Assembly (NCBI RefSeq): GCF_006715095.1
Contig: NZ_VFMO01000001.1
Span: 2,728,001-2,792,000 of the forward strand
Reading direction: 5' to 3'
Source: Yimella lutea
GTDB taxonomy: Bacteria; Actinomycetota; Actinomycetes; Actinomycetales; Dermatophilaceae
Length of the DNA stretch: 64,000 bases
Shown here: in pieces, positions 44,383 to 51,514 of the stretch
Layout of the letters: the number at the start of each line of letters is the position of its first letter
How positions within the stretch are numbered: the stretch's first letter is position 1
Notes under the pieces: model-generated
What the model saw: the letters and a program-made list of their open reading frames with translations, nothing else
Database searches by the model: none
What the model was told of the DNA's origin: nothing
Translations under genes and position numbers: made by a program

Positions 44383-45490
44383 CAGCTTCTCCTTCGATGA
44401 GGGCCTTCAGTGCTTCCGCGAGCACCCGGTTCTTGTAGTCCGAACTGACGGAGGCGTAGATCGAGGTCGTCGAGGCGTGCATGTGCCCGACCTGCTCCTG
44501 GACGAATCGATCGGCATAGCCGAACTCCAGCAAATGCGTGACGTAGGAATGCCGGAGGCTGTGCAGCGTCAGATCCTTCGACAGGCCAGCCTCGTCCCGC
44601 AGCTCCGCGAACCTCCGGTCGAGATACCCGGCGGACAGACGCGTGCGACGCTCGGTCACCCAGAGCGCGTCAAGGTCAACTCCGGGCGCGAAGCGTTCCC
44701 GGGCCTGCTCGAGCCATTGCTGCATGCCCGGCACCCACCAGTCGAACTCGGGCACCAGCAGCACCGTCCGCCGCCGCGGCGCACCACCTCCTGCAGCCTT
44801 CGCCCACCGCACGTGTATCGCGCCGTAACGCCCCCACTGGCGCATCTTTGCGTTGTGGTGCAGGTCGACGGTGTCGAGCATCACCGCCTCCGTGCGGCGC
44901 AACCCGAACGCGTAGACCGTCTTCAGCAGTTGTGCGTCACGCAACGCCCCGAGAGCGCCCTTCCGGCCCGACGCCACGAGCAGCTCGACGCGAGCGTCGG
45001 CGGTGTCGAACAGGCGCTCGATCTCGTCGTACGTGAACGGGCGGCGTTTCCCGTCCCCCTCGAACTCAAACCGGTGCGCGACCGTGTTCCACGGCCGACA
45101 CACCTGGGACGGGACCTCACCGAACTCCCGGTCGCAGATCTCCATCCAGTCGTACAACGGGTTCGTGAGGTAGTCGCAGAATCCCCGGATGGACCCGTGA
45201 TTGGCGCGCATCGTCGACAGCGTGCGAGTGCGTCCGCCCGATTCCGCGGTGAACTCATCCACATCGGCGACCGTCCACCTCCACGGGGGCTTGTCCACGA
45301 AATCACGGAACCGCGACACCGTCGCCGTCCGATTTCGAATCGTTTGCTCGCGGAGCCCGCGTGACAACTGCTGGTTCCGCCAGCCCTCGATCATCGCGTT
45401 GAAGACCTGTTCCTCCGGGTTCGCCAATGCGACGTTCGACGCTGACGTGAGCAGCCGAAGCGCCGCTGGAGAGGCCCCAAAATCTTGCAT
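44372..45490 (-). CDS. Tyrosine recombinase (integrase) of the element
   Basis: A 372-residue site-specific recombinase from the ATG at 45490. The catalytic set is complete: Arg198 (FGLRRTE), His310 and Arg313 (LHSLRHSY), His336 (VGHMHA) and nucleophile Tyr345 (SIYASV). The N-terminal SAM-like arm domain covers roughly residues 30-130. A TTG codon at 45502 is in frame, but the ATG lies at the predicted transcript start. It is first of three leftward recombination genes and is transcribed toward the cadmium operon. Confidence 0.93.
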   Translation of the reverse strand: MQDFGASPAALRLLTSASNVALANPEEQVFNAMIEGWRNQQLSRGLREQTIRNRTATVSRFRDFVDKPPWRWTVADVDEFTAESGGRTRTLSTMRANHGSIRGFCDYLTNPLYDWMEICDREFGEVPSQVCRPWNTVAHRFEFEGDGKRRPFTYDEIERLFDTADARVELLVASGRKGALGALRDAQLLKTVYAFGLRRTEAVMLDTVDLHHNAKMRQWGRYGAIHVRWAKAAGGGAPRRRTVLLVPEFDWWVPGMQQWLEQARERFAPGVDLDALWVTERRTRLSAGYLDRRFAELRDEAGLSKDLTLHSLRHSYVTHLLEFGYADRFVQEQVGHMHASTTSIYASVSSDYKNRVLAEALKALIEGEADDR

Positions 45491-45530
45491 TAGATGCAAC
45501 AAAGTATGGGACAGTGCATCACCGTGTCAA
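45485..45530 (-). promoter_or_regulatory. Integrase promoter with palindrome over the start codon
   Basis: On the minus strand TTGACA (45525-45530) is a consensus -35 box and TACTTT (45501-45506) a -10 box at 18-nt spacing, leaving almost no leader before the ATG at 45490. The perfect dyad TTGCAT-TAG-ATGCAA (45485-45499) covers the start codon and looks like an autoregulatory site. Confidence 0.65.
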
Positions 45531-45607
45531 CTCAGATCCCGGCATCCGCGAGATCACGCTGTTATCGTCGGAGCAGTTGGGTACCGAACCAGACGAATAG
45601 GCGTCGT

Positions 45608-45653
45608 TTGCAAGTGTGAACAGTTGCATTCACTGCAACATGCGATGGTTGCC
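45608..45653. repeat. Right end of the element with recombinase-site-like dyads
   Basis: Holds TTGCAA (45608-45613), the dyad GTTGCA-TTCAC-TGCAAC (45623-45639) and GGTTGCC (45647-45653) at the joint with the DinB gene. Related sequence is at the left end (AGCACC-GATT-GTTGCT, 38237-38252). These are candidate core- and arm-type sites for the integrase. Confidence 0.55.
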
Positions 45654-46204
45654 GGTTCCCCGGCCGTGCCCTTCGTCGAGCTTCCAGTGCGGACGGTCTG
45701 CGCGACGCCTGGGCCGCCGTCGAACACGCATGGCAGTCGGCGATCCGACGCGTGGACGCCATGCAACCAGGTTCGGTGGATGCCCAGATCGGGGACGAAT
45801 GGTCATTCGCGCAGACGGTGCGCCACCTTGTCATGGCGACGGACACGTGGCTCCGCAAGGCAGTGCAGGGCGTGGAGCAGCCCTATCACCCCGCTGGTCT
45901 GCCGGACACAAGCTTCGTCGAGGACGGTCGCGACACCAGCGTTTTCAGCGTGGCGTCCCCCGGCTGGGCCGAGGTGCTGCAGGCCCGAGCCGACCGAGTG
46001 GGCATGGTCCGGGAGTTCCTGGGGTCCGTCTCCGACGACGAACTGACGTCGACTCGACCCAACCCGCATGCCCCTGAGCACCAGGAGACCGTCCTGTCGT
46101 GCGTCCGGACGATCCTCGAAGAGGAGTGGGAACACTTGCGGTACGCAATCCGCGACCTGGACGCTCTCGAGAGGAGCCAGCAGGAGGATGCTCCCAGAGG
46201 CTAG
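45651..46204 (+). pseudogene. 3' fragment of the interrupted DinB-family gene
   Basis: In the frame of the stop at 46202-46204 this encodes RFPGRALRRASSADGLRDAW, then DEWSFAQTVRHLVMATDTW and LEEEWEHLRYAIRDLDALE, the DinB four-helix metal-binding fold. Family histidines are present in RHLVMAT and EEWEHLRYA. It has lost its own start because of the insertion. An internal ATG at 45752 could give a truncated product of 150 residues, but no ribosome-binding site is evident. Confidence 0.85.
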
Positions 46205-46604
46205 ACCAGATGGAAGCCTTTGGTAGGTCTTCGAACCCGGGCCGGCCCCGCTCCAGTCGCTTTCATGAGCAGAAGAACAGTGGGGCCCACCCACAGTTTC
46301 CTGCGAGCACGCGCCGGCGGCACGCTTGCCCCGCGGCCGTCAGTTCGGTCGCGGAGCAGTTGGACGTGACGTTTCCCTCATGACGAAAGTCGATCGTTCT
46401 TTCCAACCCAGTTCGCCGTGTGAAGGATCCATCCGAGCGCGCGCAAGCACGACGTCGACGATGGGGACGTACTTCAGGCGGCCTAATGGACGCAGTAGGT
46501 CGAGTTCCTGGAGGACGACACTGGCCCATTGGGATTCGACACCCACCTCCGACTACTGGAGGCCTTCGAGAGCGGCAACGAGCTGGCGTTCCGCCACCGG
46601 CGCC
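46205..46604. other. Decayed DNA between DinB fragment and recombinase relic
   Basis: No frame gives a recognisable protein. The stretch is interrupted by stops in all frames and lacks ribosome-binding sites; it is best read as eroded remains of an earlier integrated element. Confidence 0.55.
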
Positions 46605-46830
46605 GATGTCCACGAACGCTGCGACAACGCCAACCGGCGCCTCTGCAACCAAGCCTTCTTCATCAAGATCTACATCGACGAAGACGACCAACTCCGAGTC
46701 GAAAACAGCAGACCCTTCGAAATGCTCCTCGATCCCCAGATCAACGCCAACGCCCTCACGTGGGCCCAGGACAGCAACAAGGCCCGAACCGAAACCATCC
46801 AAGATGGCAAGGGTTCGAGCCTTGTGCGTG
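46605..46830 (+). pseudogene. C-terminal relic of a large serine recombinase
   Basis: The frame through 46650-46760 encodes CNQAFFIKIYIDEDDQLRV and NSRPFEMLLDP followed by ALTWAQ, the characteristic C-terminal stretch of actinobacterial large serine recombinases (RLLNQAFF-KIYID...PF--LLDP). The catalytic and zinc domains are missing and no intact start exists. It ends against the tRNA-Ala gene, suggesting that an older element once used or flanked this tRNA. Confidence 0.65.
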
Positions 46831-46833
46831 GGG

Positions 46834-46906
46834 TGGAGCATAGGGGATTCGAACCCCTGACCTCTTCCATGCCATGGAAGCGCGCTACCAACTGCGCCAA
46901 TGCCCC
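46834..46906 (-). tRNA. tRNA-Ala (anticodon GGC)
   Basis: A 73-nt cloverleaf on the minus strand. The acceptor arms GGGGCAT/ATGCTCC pair with one G-U, the anticodon stem CTTCC/GGAAG encloses the loop ATGGCAT with anticodon GGC, and the T arm is AGGGG-TTCGAAT-CCCCT. The discriminator base is A and no CCA is encoded. It decodes GCC/GCU alanine codons. Confidence 0.97.
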
Positions 46907-47084
46907 AGGTGGGTTGTCTGCCTCGTTCGGGCGACTGGACTAGCTTACTGACCCTCCCCCACGACACCAAATCGGGTAGGGCCGTACGGTCTTGACCCGT
47001 ACGCGCCGCGCAACGACCTGTTTGCGCGGCGACTGCGCCCGACCTCCACGGACGCGTGGGATGCCGGGCGCAGCCGCGCGATGG

Positions 47085-47192
47085 TCAGTTGGTAGCGAAG
47101 AACTTCTGCAAGTCCTGAAGCACCAGCCCGGCGCCGGTGGGGCCGGGCCCAAGGAACCACACGTCATCGTTGACTCGCTGCGGCGATGCGCG
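47085..47192 (-). pseudogene. C-terminal relic of a siderophore-binding protein gene
   Basis: On the minus strand this encodes RVNDDVWFLGPGPTGAGLV then LQDLQKFFATN and a stop, which matches the end of FecB/FhuD-type ABC substrate-binding proteins (RV-DD-VWFLG-GPTGA--VLDDL-K-F). The rest of the gene is absent, as the frame loses similarity upstream. Read together with the adjacent ATPase relic it indicates a deleted iron-uptake locus. Confidence 0.55.
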
Positions 47193-47197
47193 GCAGT

Positions 47198-47386
47198 GTC
47201 ATCGTCGGCCCGCGAGCGCCGTCACAGGTGCTGACCGCCGACCTCGTGAAGCAGGTTTTCGGGCTCGCGTGCCGGGTGATCGAAGACCCCGAATCGCACA
47301 CCCCGCTGGTCATCCCGCGGATGAGCCGTCCGCACCCGATCGAAGACCCGATCGTAGATCGGGGCGCCGGGGACGATCAGGCGTGA
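47198..47386 (+). pseudogene. C-terminal relic of a siderophore ABC transporter ATPase gene
   Basis: Encodes GSVIVGPRAPSQVLTADLV, then KQVFGLACRVIEDPESHTP and LVIPR, the conserved tail of FecE/FepC-type ATPases (GPP-EVLTAELVREVFGLDCRVI-DP-SGTPLVVPR). Walker and signature motifs are missing, so it is a fragment. Its 3' end runs into the convergent DUF4442 gene. Confidence 0.6.
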
Positions 47387-47876
47387 CCTCGCGCGTCGCA
47401 CGCTTCTTGCGCACGTAGAGCTGGCGCCGGACGCGTGCCACGACGGTGCCGTCGCGCAGGGTGAGCTCGGTTTCGAACCACGGCAGCACCTTCTGCCCCG
47501 ACGCCGCCTCCGCGCGGATCGCCTCGGCCATCTCGGCCGAGACCTCGAAGCGTCCGTAGACGGTGCCGACACCGGGGCTGACGTACTCGATCTCGGCGGC
47601 CTTGTCCCACACGTAGTAGTCGGTGCCGAGCTGGTGCATGAGCAGCAGGGCGTGGAAGGCGTCGGACATCGCGCCGATGGAGCCACCGTAGGCGGTGCCT
47701 TGCTGGTTGCGGTTGAAGCGGGTGAGCTTGAGCTCCACCCGGCAAACGGTCCAGTCGTCGCTGAACTCCTTGACCCGTAACCCCATTCCGAGAAACGGCG
47801 GGTAGAGGTTCATGCCGCGACGCAGCATGTTCGGGCTGAAGCGGCGGCGTTCGCCGTGGCGGGAGGTCTTGCTCAT
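47310..47876 (-). CDS. DUF4442 hotdog-fold protein with unusual tail
   Basis: A 188-residue protein from the ATG at 47876, which overlaps the phosphatase stop by 4 nt. MNLYPPFLGMGLRVKEFSDDW and GTAYGGSIGAMSDAFHALLL are characteristic of DUF4442. Family members normally end near VARVRRQLYVRKK; here about 30 Arg/Asp-rich residues follow, read from DNA that overlaps the ATPase relic. The original stop seems to have been lost when that region was rearranged. It is the last gene of the obgE-proBA-nadD group. Confidence 0.85.
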   Translation of the reverse strand: MSKTSRHGERRRFSPNMLRRGMNLYPPFLGMGLRVKEFSDDWTVCRVELKLTRFNRNQQGTAYGGSIGAMSDAFHALLLMHQLGTDYYVWDKAAEIEYVSPGVGTVYGRFEVSAEMAEAIRAEAASGQKVLPWFETELTLRDGTVVARVRRQLYVRKKRATREVTPDRPRRPDLRSGLRSGADGSSAG

Positions 47877-48529
47877 GCGTGTGCGTTCCACTTCTCGATG
47901 CGCCAGCCGTGGGCGCCTTCGGACAGTTCCACCCAGTGGCAGTTGTGCAACCCGCCGAGCGCGAGCCAGGCGGCGTGCAGGTCGATGCCGACCAGGGACG
48001 CAGCGAGCGCGCGACCGGCGACACCGTGGGTGACGATCAGCCCGAGGCCGCCCACCGGGAGTTCGTCGATGAGGTCCTTCGTCGCGGCGAGCGCGCGGGC
48101 GGCGACCTCGGCGACGGTCTCACCGGTCTCACCGCGCCGGACGTCCTCGCCGCGGGCGATCGCGTCCAGCTCGGCGCCGTGGCGTTCGCGGACTTCCTCG
48201 CCCGACTTTCCTTGCCACTCACCGACATTGATTTCGCGCAACCGCGGATCGGATTCGATGTCCTGGCCGGTCAGCCCGACCACCGCCTGCGCGGTGGCGT
48301 ACGCGCGGCGCAGGTCACTGGAGCGAACGACATCCGGTGTGCGTTCGGCGAGCACCGTCGCTGCCGCTGCGGCCTGCTGAAGGCCGACCTCGGAGAGTTC
48401 GGTGTCGAGCTGGCCTTGCCAGATGCCGCCTGCGTTGTGGGTGGTCTGGCCGTGACGCAGCACGATCAAACGCTTCGGGTTCTTGCTGAGCATAAGCCGC
48501 TCGGACGGTCCCGGGATCGCCGCGATCAT
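47873..48529 (-). CDS. Histidine phosphatase (phosphoglycerate mutase-like)
   Basis: A 218-residue enzyme of the histidine phosphatase superfamily. The catalytic RHG is in LIVLRHGQTTHNAGG at about residue 25, and the second His is in LIVTHGVAGRAL. The substrate is unclear; members near rsfS in actinobacteria are often annotated as glucosyl-3-phosphoglycerate phosphatase-like. The start is fixed by a 4-nt overlap with rsfS. Confidence 0.9.
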   Translation of the reverse strand: MIAAIPGPSERLMLSKNPKRLIVLRHGQTTHNAGGIWQGQLDTELSEVGLQQAAAAATVLAERTPDVVRSSDLRRAYATAQAVVGLTGQDIESDPRLREINVGEWQGKSGEEVRERHGAELDAIARGEDVRRGETGETVAEVAARALAATKDLIDELPVGGLGLIVTHGVAGRALAASLVGIDLHAAWLALGGLHNCHWVELSEGAHGWRIEKWNAHA

Positions 48530-48927
48530 TCGGCGTCGGTCGTGGCCGCGTCCGTTTCGTCGGCGCCGCTCGGTAGTTCGAGGTCGATCGTGGGGCAGTC
48601 ACGCCACAGTCGCTCGAGTTGGTAGAACTCACGCTCGTCGTCGTGCTGCACGTGGACGACGATGTCGCCGAAGTCGATCAGCACCCAGCGTCCGCCGCCG
48701 CGGCCTTCGCGGCGCACCGGCTTCACCTTGCGCTCGAGCAGGGCGTCCTCGATCGCGCCGACGATGGCGTCCACCTGTCGTTCGTTGTCGGCGGAGGCGA
48801 TGAGGAAGACGTCGGTCAGCGCGAGATGCTCGCTGACGTCGAGCGCGACGATCGTGGTCGCCTTGAGTTCGTCGGCAGCGGCTGCTGCAGCCTTGGCGAG
48901 ATCGATCGCCTCGGGGGTGGCGGTCAC
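48526..48927 (-). CDS. rsfS: Ribosome silencing factor RsfS
   Basis: A 133-residue protein that binds ribosomal protein uL14 and blocks subunit joining under starvation. Seen are [20 protein letters not shown], the middle [23 protein letters not shown] split over two runs, and the FYQLERLW end. It lies between nadD and the phosphatase gene with 4-nt overlaps on both sides, the common bacterial nadD-rsfS order. Confidence 0.96.
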   Translation of the reverse strand: MTATPEAIDLAKAAAAAADELKATTIVALDVSEHLALTDVFLIASADNERQVDAIVGAIEDALLERKVKPVRREGRGGGRWVLIDFGDIVVHVQHDDEREFYQLERLWRDCPTIDLELPSGADETDAATTDAE

Positions 48928-49535
48928 TGTTCCTCCTGCAACTCTCCGCCGCCGGGCAGGTAGAGCTGATATTTGTTGATGTACTGGACGACGCCGTCAG
49001 GGACGAGGTACCAGACCGGTTTGTCGTCGCGGACCCGGTCGCGGCAGTCCGTGGAGCTGATGGCCATCGCCGGGATCTCCTTGAGCGTCACCTTGTCCTT
49101 GGGCAGCCCCTTGTCGGACAGTTCGTGTCCGGGCCGGGTGACTCCGATGAAGTGCGCGAGGTCCCAGAGATCCTGGACGCCCTTCCAGGAAAGGATCTGC
49201 GACAGGGCGTCGGCACCGGTGATGAAGAAGAGTTCGGCGTCCGGACGCTGGGTCTTCAGATCGCGCAGGGTGTCGAGGGTGTAGGTCGGTCCGGGCCGAT
49301 CGATGTCGACGCGGCTCACCGTGAAGCGCGGGTTGGACGCCGTGGCGATGACCGTCATCAAGTAACGGTGCTCGGCCGGAGCGACGTCGCGGCCTTCCTT
49401 CTGCCACGGCTGCCCGGTGGGGACGAACACGACCTCGTCGAGATCGAGCGTCGCCTGCACCTCGCTGGCCGCGACCAGGTGGCCGTGGTGGATGGGGTCG
49501 AAGGTGCCGCCCATGACCCCCAGGCGGATGGTCAG
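48924..49535 (-). CDS. nadD: Nicotinate-nucleotide adenylyltransferase NadD
   Basis: Adenylates nicotinate mononucleotide, the step after NadC in NAD synthesis. The HxGH nucleotidyltransferase motif is in [17 protein letters not shown], and the [10 protein letters not shown] element (ISSTxIR-type) is near the C-terminus. The start is unusual: no ATG, GTG or TTG precedes the first strand except an ATG at 49625, deep inside the upstream gene. I propose a CTG at 49535 overlapping the upstream stop (CTGA), giving 203 residues beginning (M)[11 protein letters not shown]. The alternative is the 49625 start. Confidence 0.9.
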   Translation of the reverse strand: MTIRLGVMGGTFDPIHHGHLVAASEVQATLDLDEVVFVPTGQPWQKEGRDVAPAEHRYLMTVIATASNPRFTVSRVDIDRPGPTYTLDTLRDLKTQRPDAELFFITGADALSQILSWKGVQDLWDLAHFIGVTRPGHELSDKGLPKDKVTLKEIPAMAISSTDCRDRVRDDKPVWYLVPDGVVQYINKYQLYLPGGGELQEEQ

Positions 49536-49756
49536 TGATCCGACCGTTCGTCGCGGTTGGTGACCTTCGGGTTGTCGTGCGGCACCTGCTCGCCGAGCTT
49601 GGGCGAGGTGTTGCGGAACGACCACAGGATGCCGAACATCAGAGCGAACACCGCCAGCGCGATCAGCCCGTACATCAGGTGCGGCATCGGCAGTTCGTTG
49701 TGGTGCAGCGGGGGCACATCGCCTTCGGCGACGATGGTCAGGACACGCGACGTCAT
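49532..49756 (-). CDS. Small single-pass membrane protein
   Basis: A 74-residue protein with one hydrophobic helix ([19 protein letters not shown]) near the middle and a charged C-terminal tail. The ATG at 49756 has AAGGTGG 6 nt upstream; an in-frame GTG at 49765 is an alternative. Similar short proteins lie between proA and nadD in related actinobacteria. No function is known. Confidence 0.78.
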   Translation of the reverse strand: MTSRVLTIVAEGDVPPLHHNELPMPHLMYGLIALAVFALMFGILWSFRNTSPKLGEQVPHDNPKVTNRDERSDH

Positions 49757-49816
49757 GACGGCCACCTTACCGTCTGGTGTCGAGGGCGGCAGGCGTGCCT
49801 CTCCGGAGGCTGCGGC

Positions 49817-51103
49817 TCAGACCCGGATCTGTCCGTCGCCCTCGACAACCCACTTGGTGCTGGTGAGTTCCGGCAGCGCCATCGGGCCACGTGCGTGCAG
49901 CTTCTGGGTGGAGATCCCGATCTCGGCGCCGAACCCGAACTCTCCCCCGTCGGTGAACCTCGAGGACGCGTTCACCATCACGACAGCCGCATCGACGCGG
50001 GCGACGAACTCGCGTGAGGCCGCGCGGTTCTCGGTGACGATCACCTCGGTGTGTTGGGTGCCGAATCGGTCGATGTGATCGATCGCGGCCTCGAGTGAGT
50101 CGACGACACCGACGCTCATCTCCAGGCCGTGGAACTCGGTGCCGAACAGTTCGTCGGTGACCGGTTCGTTCGGCACATCGCCTGCAATGGCGCGCGAATC
50201 GTCGTCGAGGTAAAGCTTGACGCCGGCGTCCGCGAGTTGCTTCAGGGCGTCCGGCAGGAAGGTCGCAGCGATGTCGCGGTGCACCAGCAGCGTTTCGGCC
50301 GCATTGCAGACGCTCGGACGATGGGTCTTGGCGTTGAACGTGATCGCGCGCGCCGTCTCGGGGTCGGCAGCGGAGTCGATGTAGACGTGGACGTTGCCGA
50401 TGCCGGTCTCGATCACGGGCACGGTCGCGCCGAGCACGACGCGCTGGATCAGTGCCGCTCCCCCGCGCGGGATCACCAGATCGACCAGACCGCGGGCGGT
50501 GATGAGTGCGTCGACGTCCTCGTGGCCACCGTCGAGCAGTTGCACCGAGTCGGCAGGCAGCCCGTGCGCTTCGAGAGCCACACGGAGCACCTCGACAATG
50601 ACCGCGTTGCTGGACGCAGCGGCCGACCCACCGCGCAGGATCATCGCGTTGCCGCTCTTCAGACCGAGTCCGGCAGCGTCGACGGTGACATTCGGACGGG
50701 CCTCGTAGACCATTCCGACGACACCCATCGGCACGCGAATCTGCTTGATCTGCAAGCCATTCGCCAAGGTGGAGCCGCGCACGACCTCACCGATCGGGTC
50801 GGGCAACGAGGCAACGTCCTGGAGTGCCTGAGCGATGGACGCGACCCGTTCGGGAGTGAGCCGGAGACGGTCCTGAAGGCTCTCGGTCATTCCGCCGATG
50901 CGGCCGCGTTCGATGTCCTCTGCATTGGCGTTGACGATCCGGTGCACCGCCGCCCGCAGCGCGTCGGCCAGTGCGACCAGAACTGTGTCCTTCTCGGCGC
51001 GGCTGAGCAGGGCCAGCCGCTTGCTCGCCGTTCGTGCACGCAGGCCGGCAGCCTGGACGCGCTCGGTGGAGCTGACGGCGGTTTGGGACACGGCGGCGCT
51101 CAT
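49817..51103 (-). CDS. proA: Gamma-glutamyl phosphate reductase
   Basis: NADPH-dependent reductase for the second step of proline synthesis, 428 residues, aldehyde-dehydrogenase fold. The catalytic Cys lies in HRPSVCNAAETLLVH, and VPMGVVGMVYEARPNVT is the family hallmark. proB lies on the same strand 3.1 kb upstream, but an HNH/DUF222 gene in opposite orientation and a hypothetical gene separate the two. It therefore needs its own promoter or shares one with the hypothetical gene. Confidence 0.97.
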   Translation of the reverse strand: MSAAVSQTAVSSTERVQAAGLRARTASKRLALLSRAEKDTVLVALADALRAAVHRIVNANAEDIERGRIGGMTESLQDRLRLTPERVASIAQALQDVASLPDPIGEVVRGSTLANGLQIKQIRVPMGVVGMVYEARPNVTVDAAGLGLKSGNAMILRGGSAAASSNAVIVEVLRVALEAHGLPADSVQLLDGGHEDVDALITARGLVDLVIPRGGAALIQRVVLGATVPVIETGIGNVHVYIDSAADPETARAITFNAKTHRPSVCNAAETLLVHRDIAATFLPDALKQLADAGVKLYLDDDSRAIAGDVPNEPVTDELFGTEFHGLEMSVGVVDSLEAAIDHIDRFGTQHTEVIVTENRAASREFVARVDAAVVMVNASSRFTDGGEFGFGAEIGISTQKLHARGPMALPELTSTKWVVEGDGQIRV

Positions 51104-51444
51104 GGATCAAGCGTAGATCCGAGGCTGCCACAACCGTCGGCGTTGTCCAGATGCGGGCCCAGTACCGACCCGGTGTGGTCGTAGGCCCAGTACGGAATTT
51201 CTTCGTCGGCACCACCAGCAAGGAGTTTGAGCACCGCACTCGCGGCCGCCTCGCGGAAGTCGTAACTGTCCCTATGGTGTCGATTTCGCACTTCACGGGC
51301 GACCTTGTCGGCGACAGCCCTGGATGCGGGACGTGCAGGAGTCGCCGCGAACGCCATGGCCACAGCCAGTAGCTCGTCGTCCTCAACGCACGGCGCCTGT
51401 TGCGACCGGAGATCCTGCCGTCCGAGTAGTGTGTCGAGACACAA
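51100..51444 (-). CDS. Hypothetical protein upstream of proA
   Basis: An ORF of 114 residues from a GTG at 51444 that overlaps the proA ATG by four bases (ATGA). The sequence is moderately acidic, with an alanine-rich helix (LLAVAMAFAATPARPASRAVA) and WAYDHTG in the C-terminal part. No family is recognised. The overlap and even composition support a real gene, but the ribosome-binding site is weak, so it could also be a chance frame. Confidence 0.5.
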   Translation of the reverse strand: MCLDTLLGRQDLRSQQAPCVEDDELLAVAMAFAATPARPASRAVADKVAREVRNRHHRDSYDFREAAASAVLKLLAGGADEEIPYWAYDHTGSVLGPHLDNADGCGSLGSTLDP

Positions 51445-51514
51445 ATCAAACCTGCGCGACCATGCCGTCGGCTCACCGACGGAGGTTGTCGGTGGTCCCG
51501 CCTAGAGTCTTCTC

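Larger units (their letters stand above)
38230..45650. mobile_element. Cadmium-resistance element mobilised by tyrosine recombinase
   Basis: About 7.4 kb lying inside a DinB-family gene. The left part carries cmtR-cadA-cadD-lspA-thioredoxin-like rightward; the right part carries integrase, XRE-like gene and zinc-ribbon/recombinase-like gene leftward. Boundaries come from restoring the interrupted gene: 193 nt on the left plus 554 nt on the right make 747 nt in frame and recreate ELDRRFPGR across the joint. The ends hold related GTTGC/GCAAC dyads (38237-38252 and 45623-45653). A shift of a few bases at the joints cannot be excluded. Confidence 0.85.

Noticed and set aside
46834..46906. tRNA-Ala as the insertion site of the cadmium element
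   Set aside because: The element's ends lie in the DinB gene more than 1 kb away, and the tRNA is intact without a partial copy at 38.2 kb.
46263..46970. A 235-codon minus-strand frame over the tRNA
   Set aside because: It runs through the tRNA gene and the recombinase relic, with no ribosome-binding site or family similarity.
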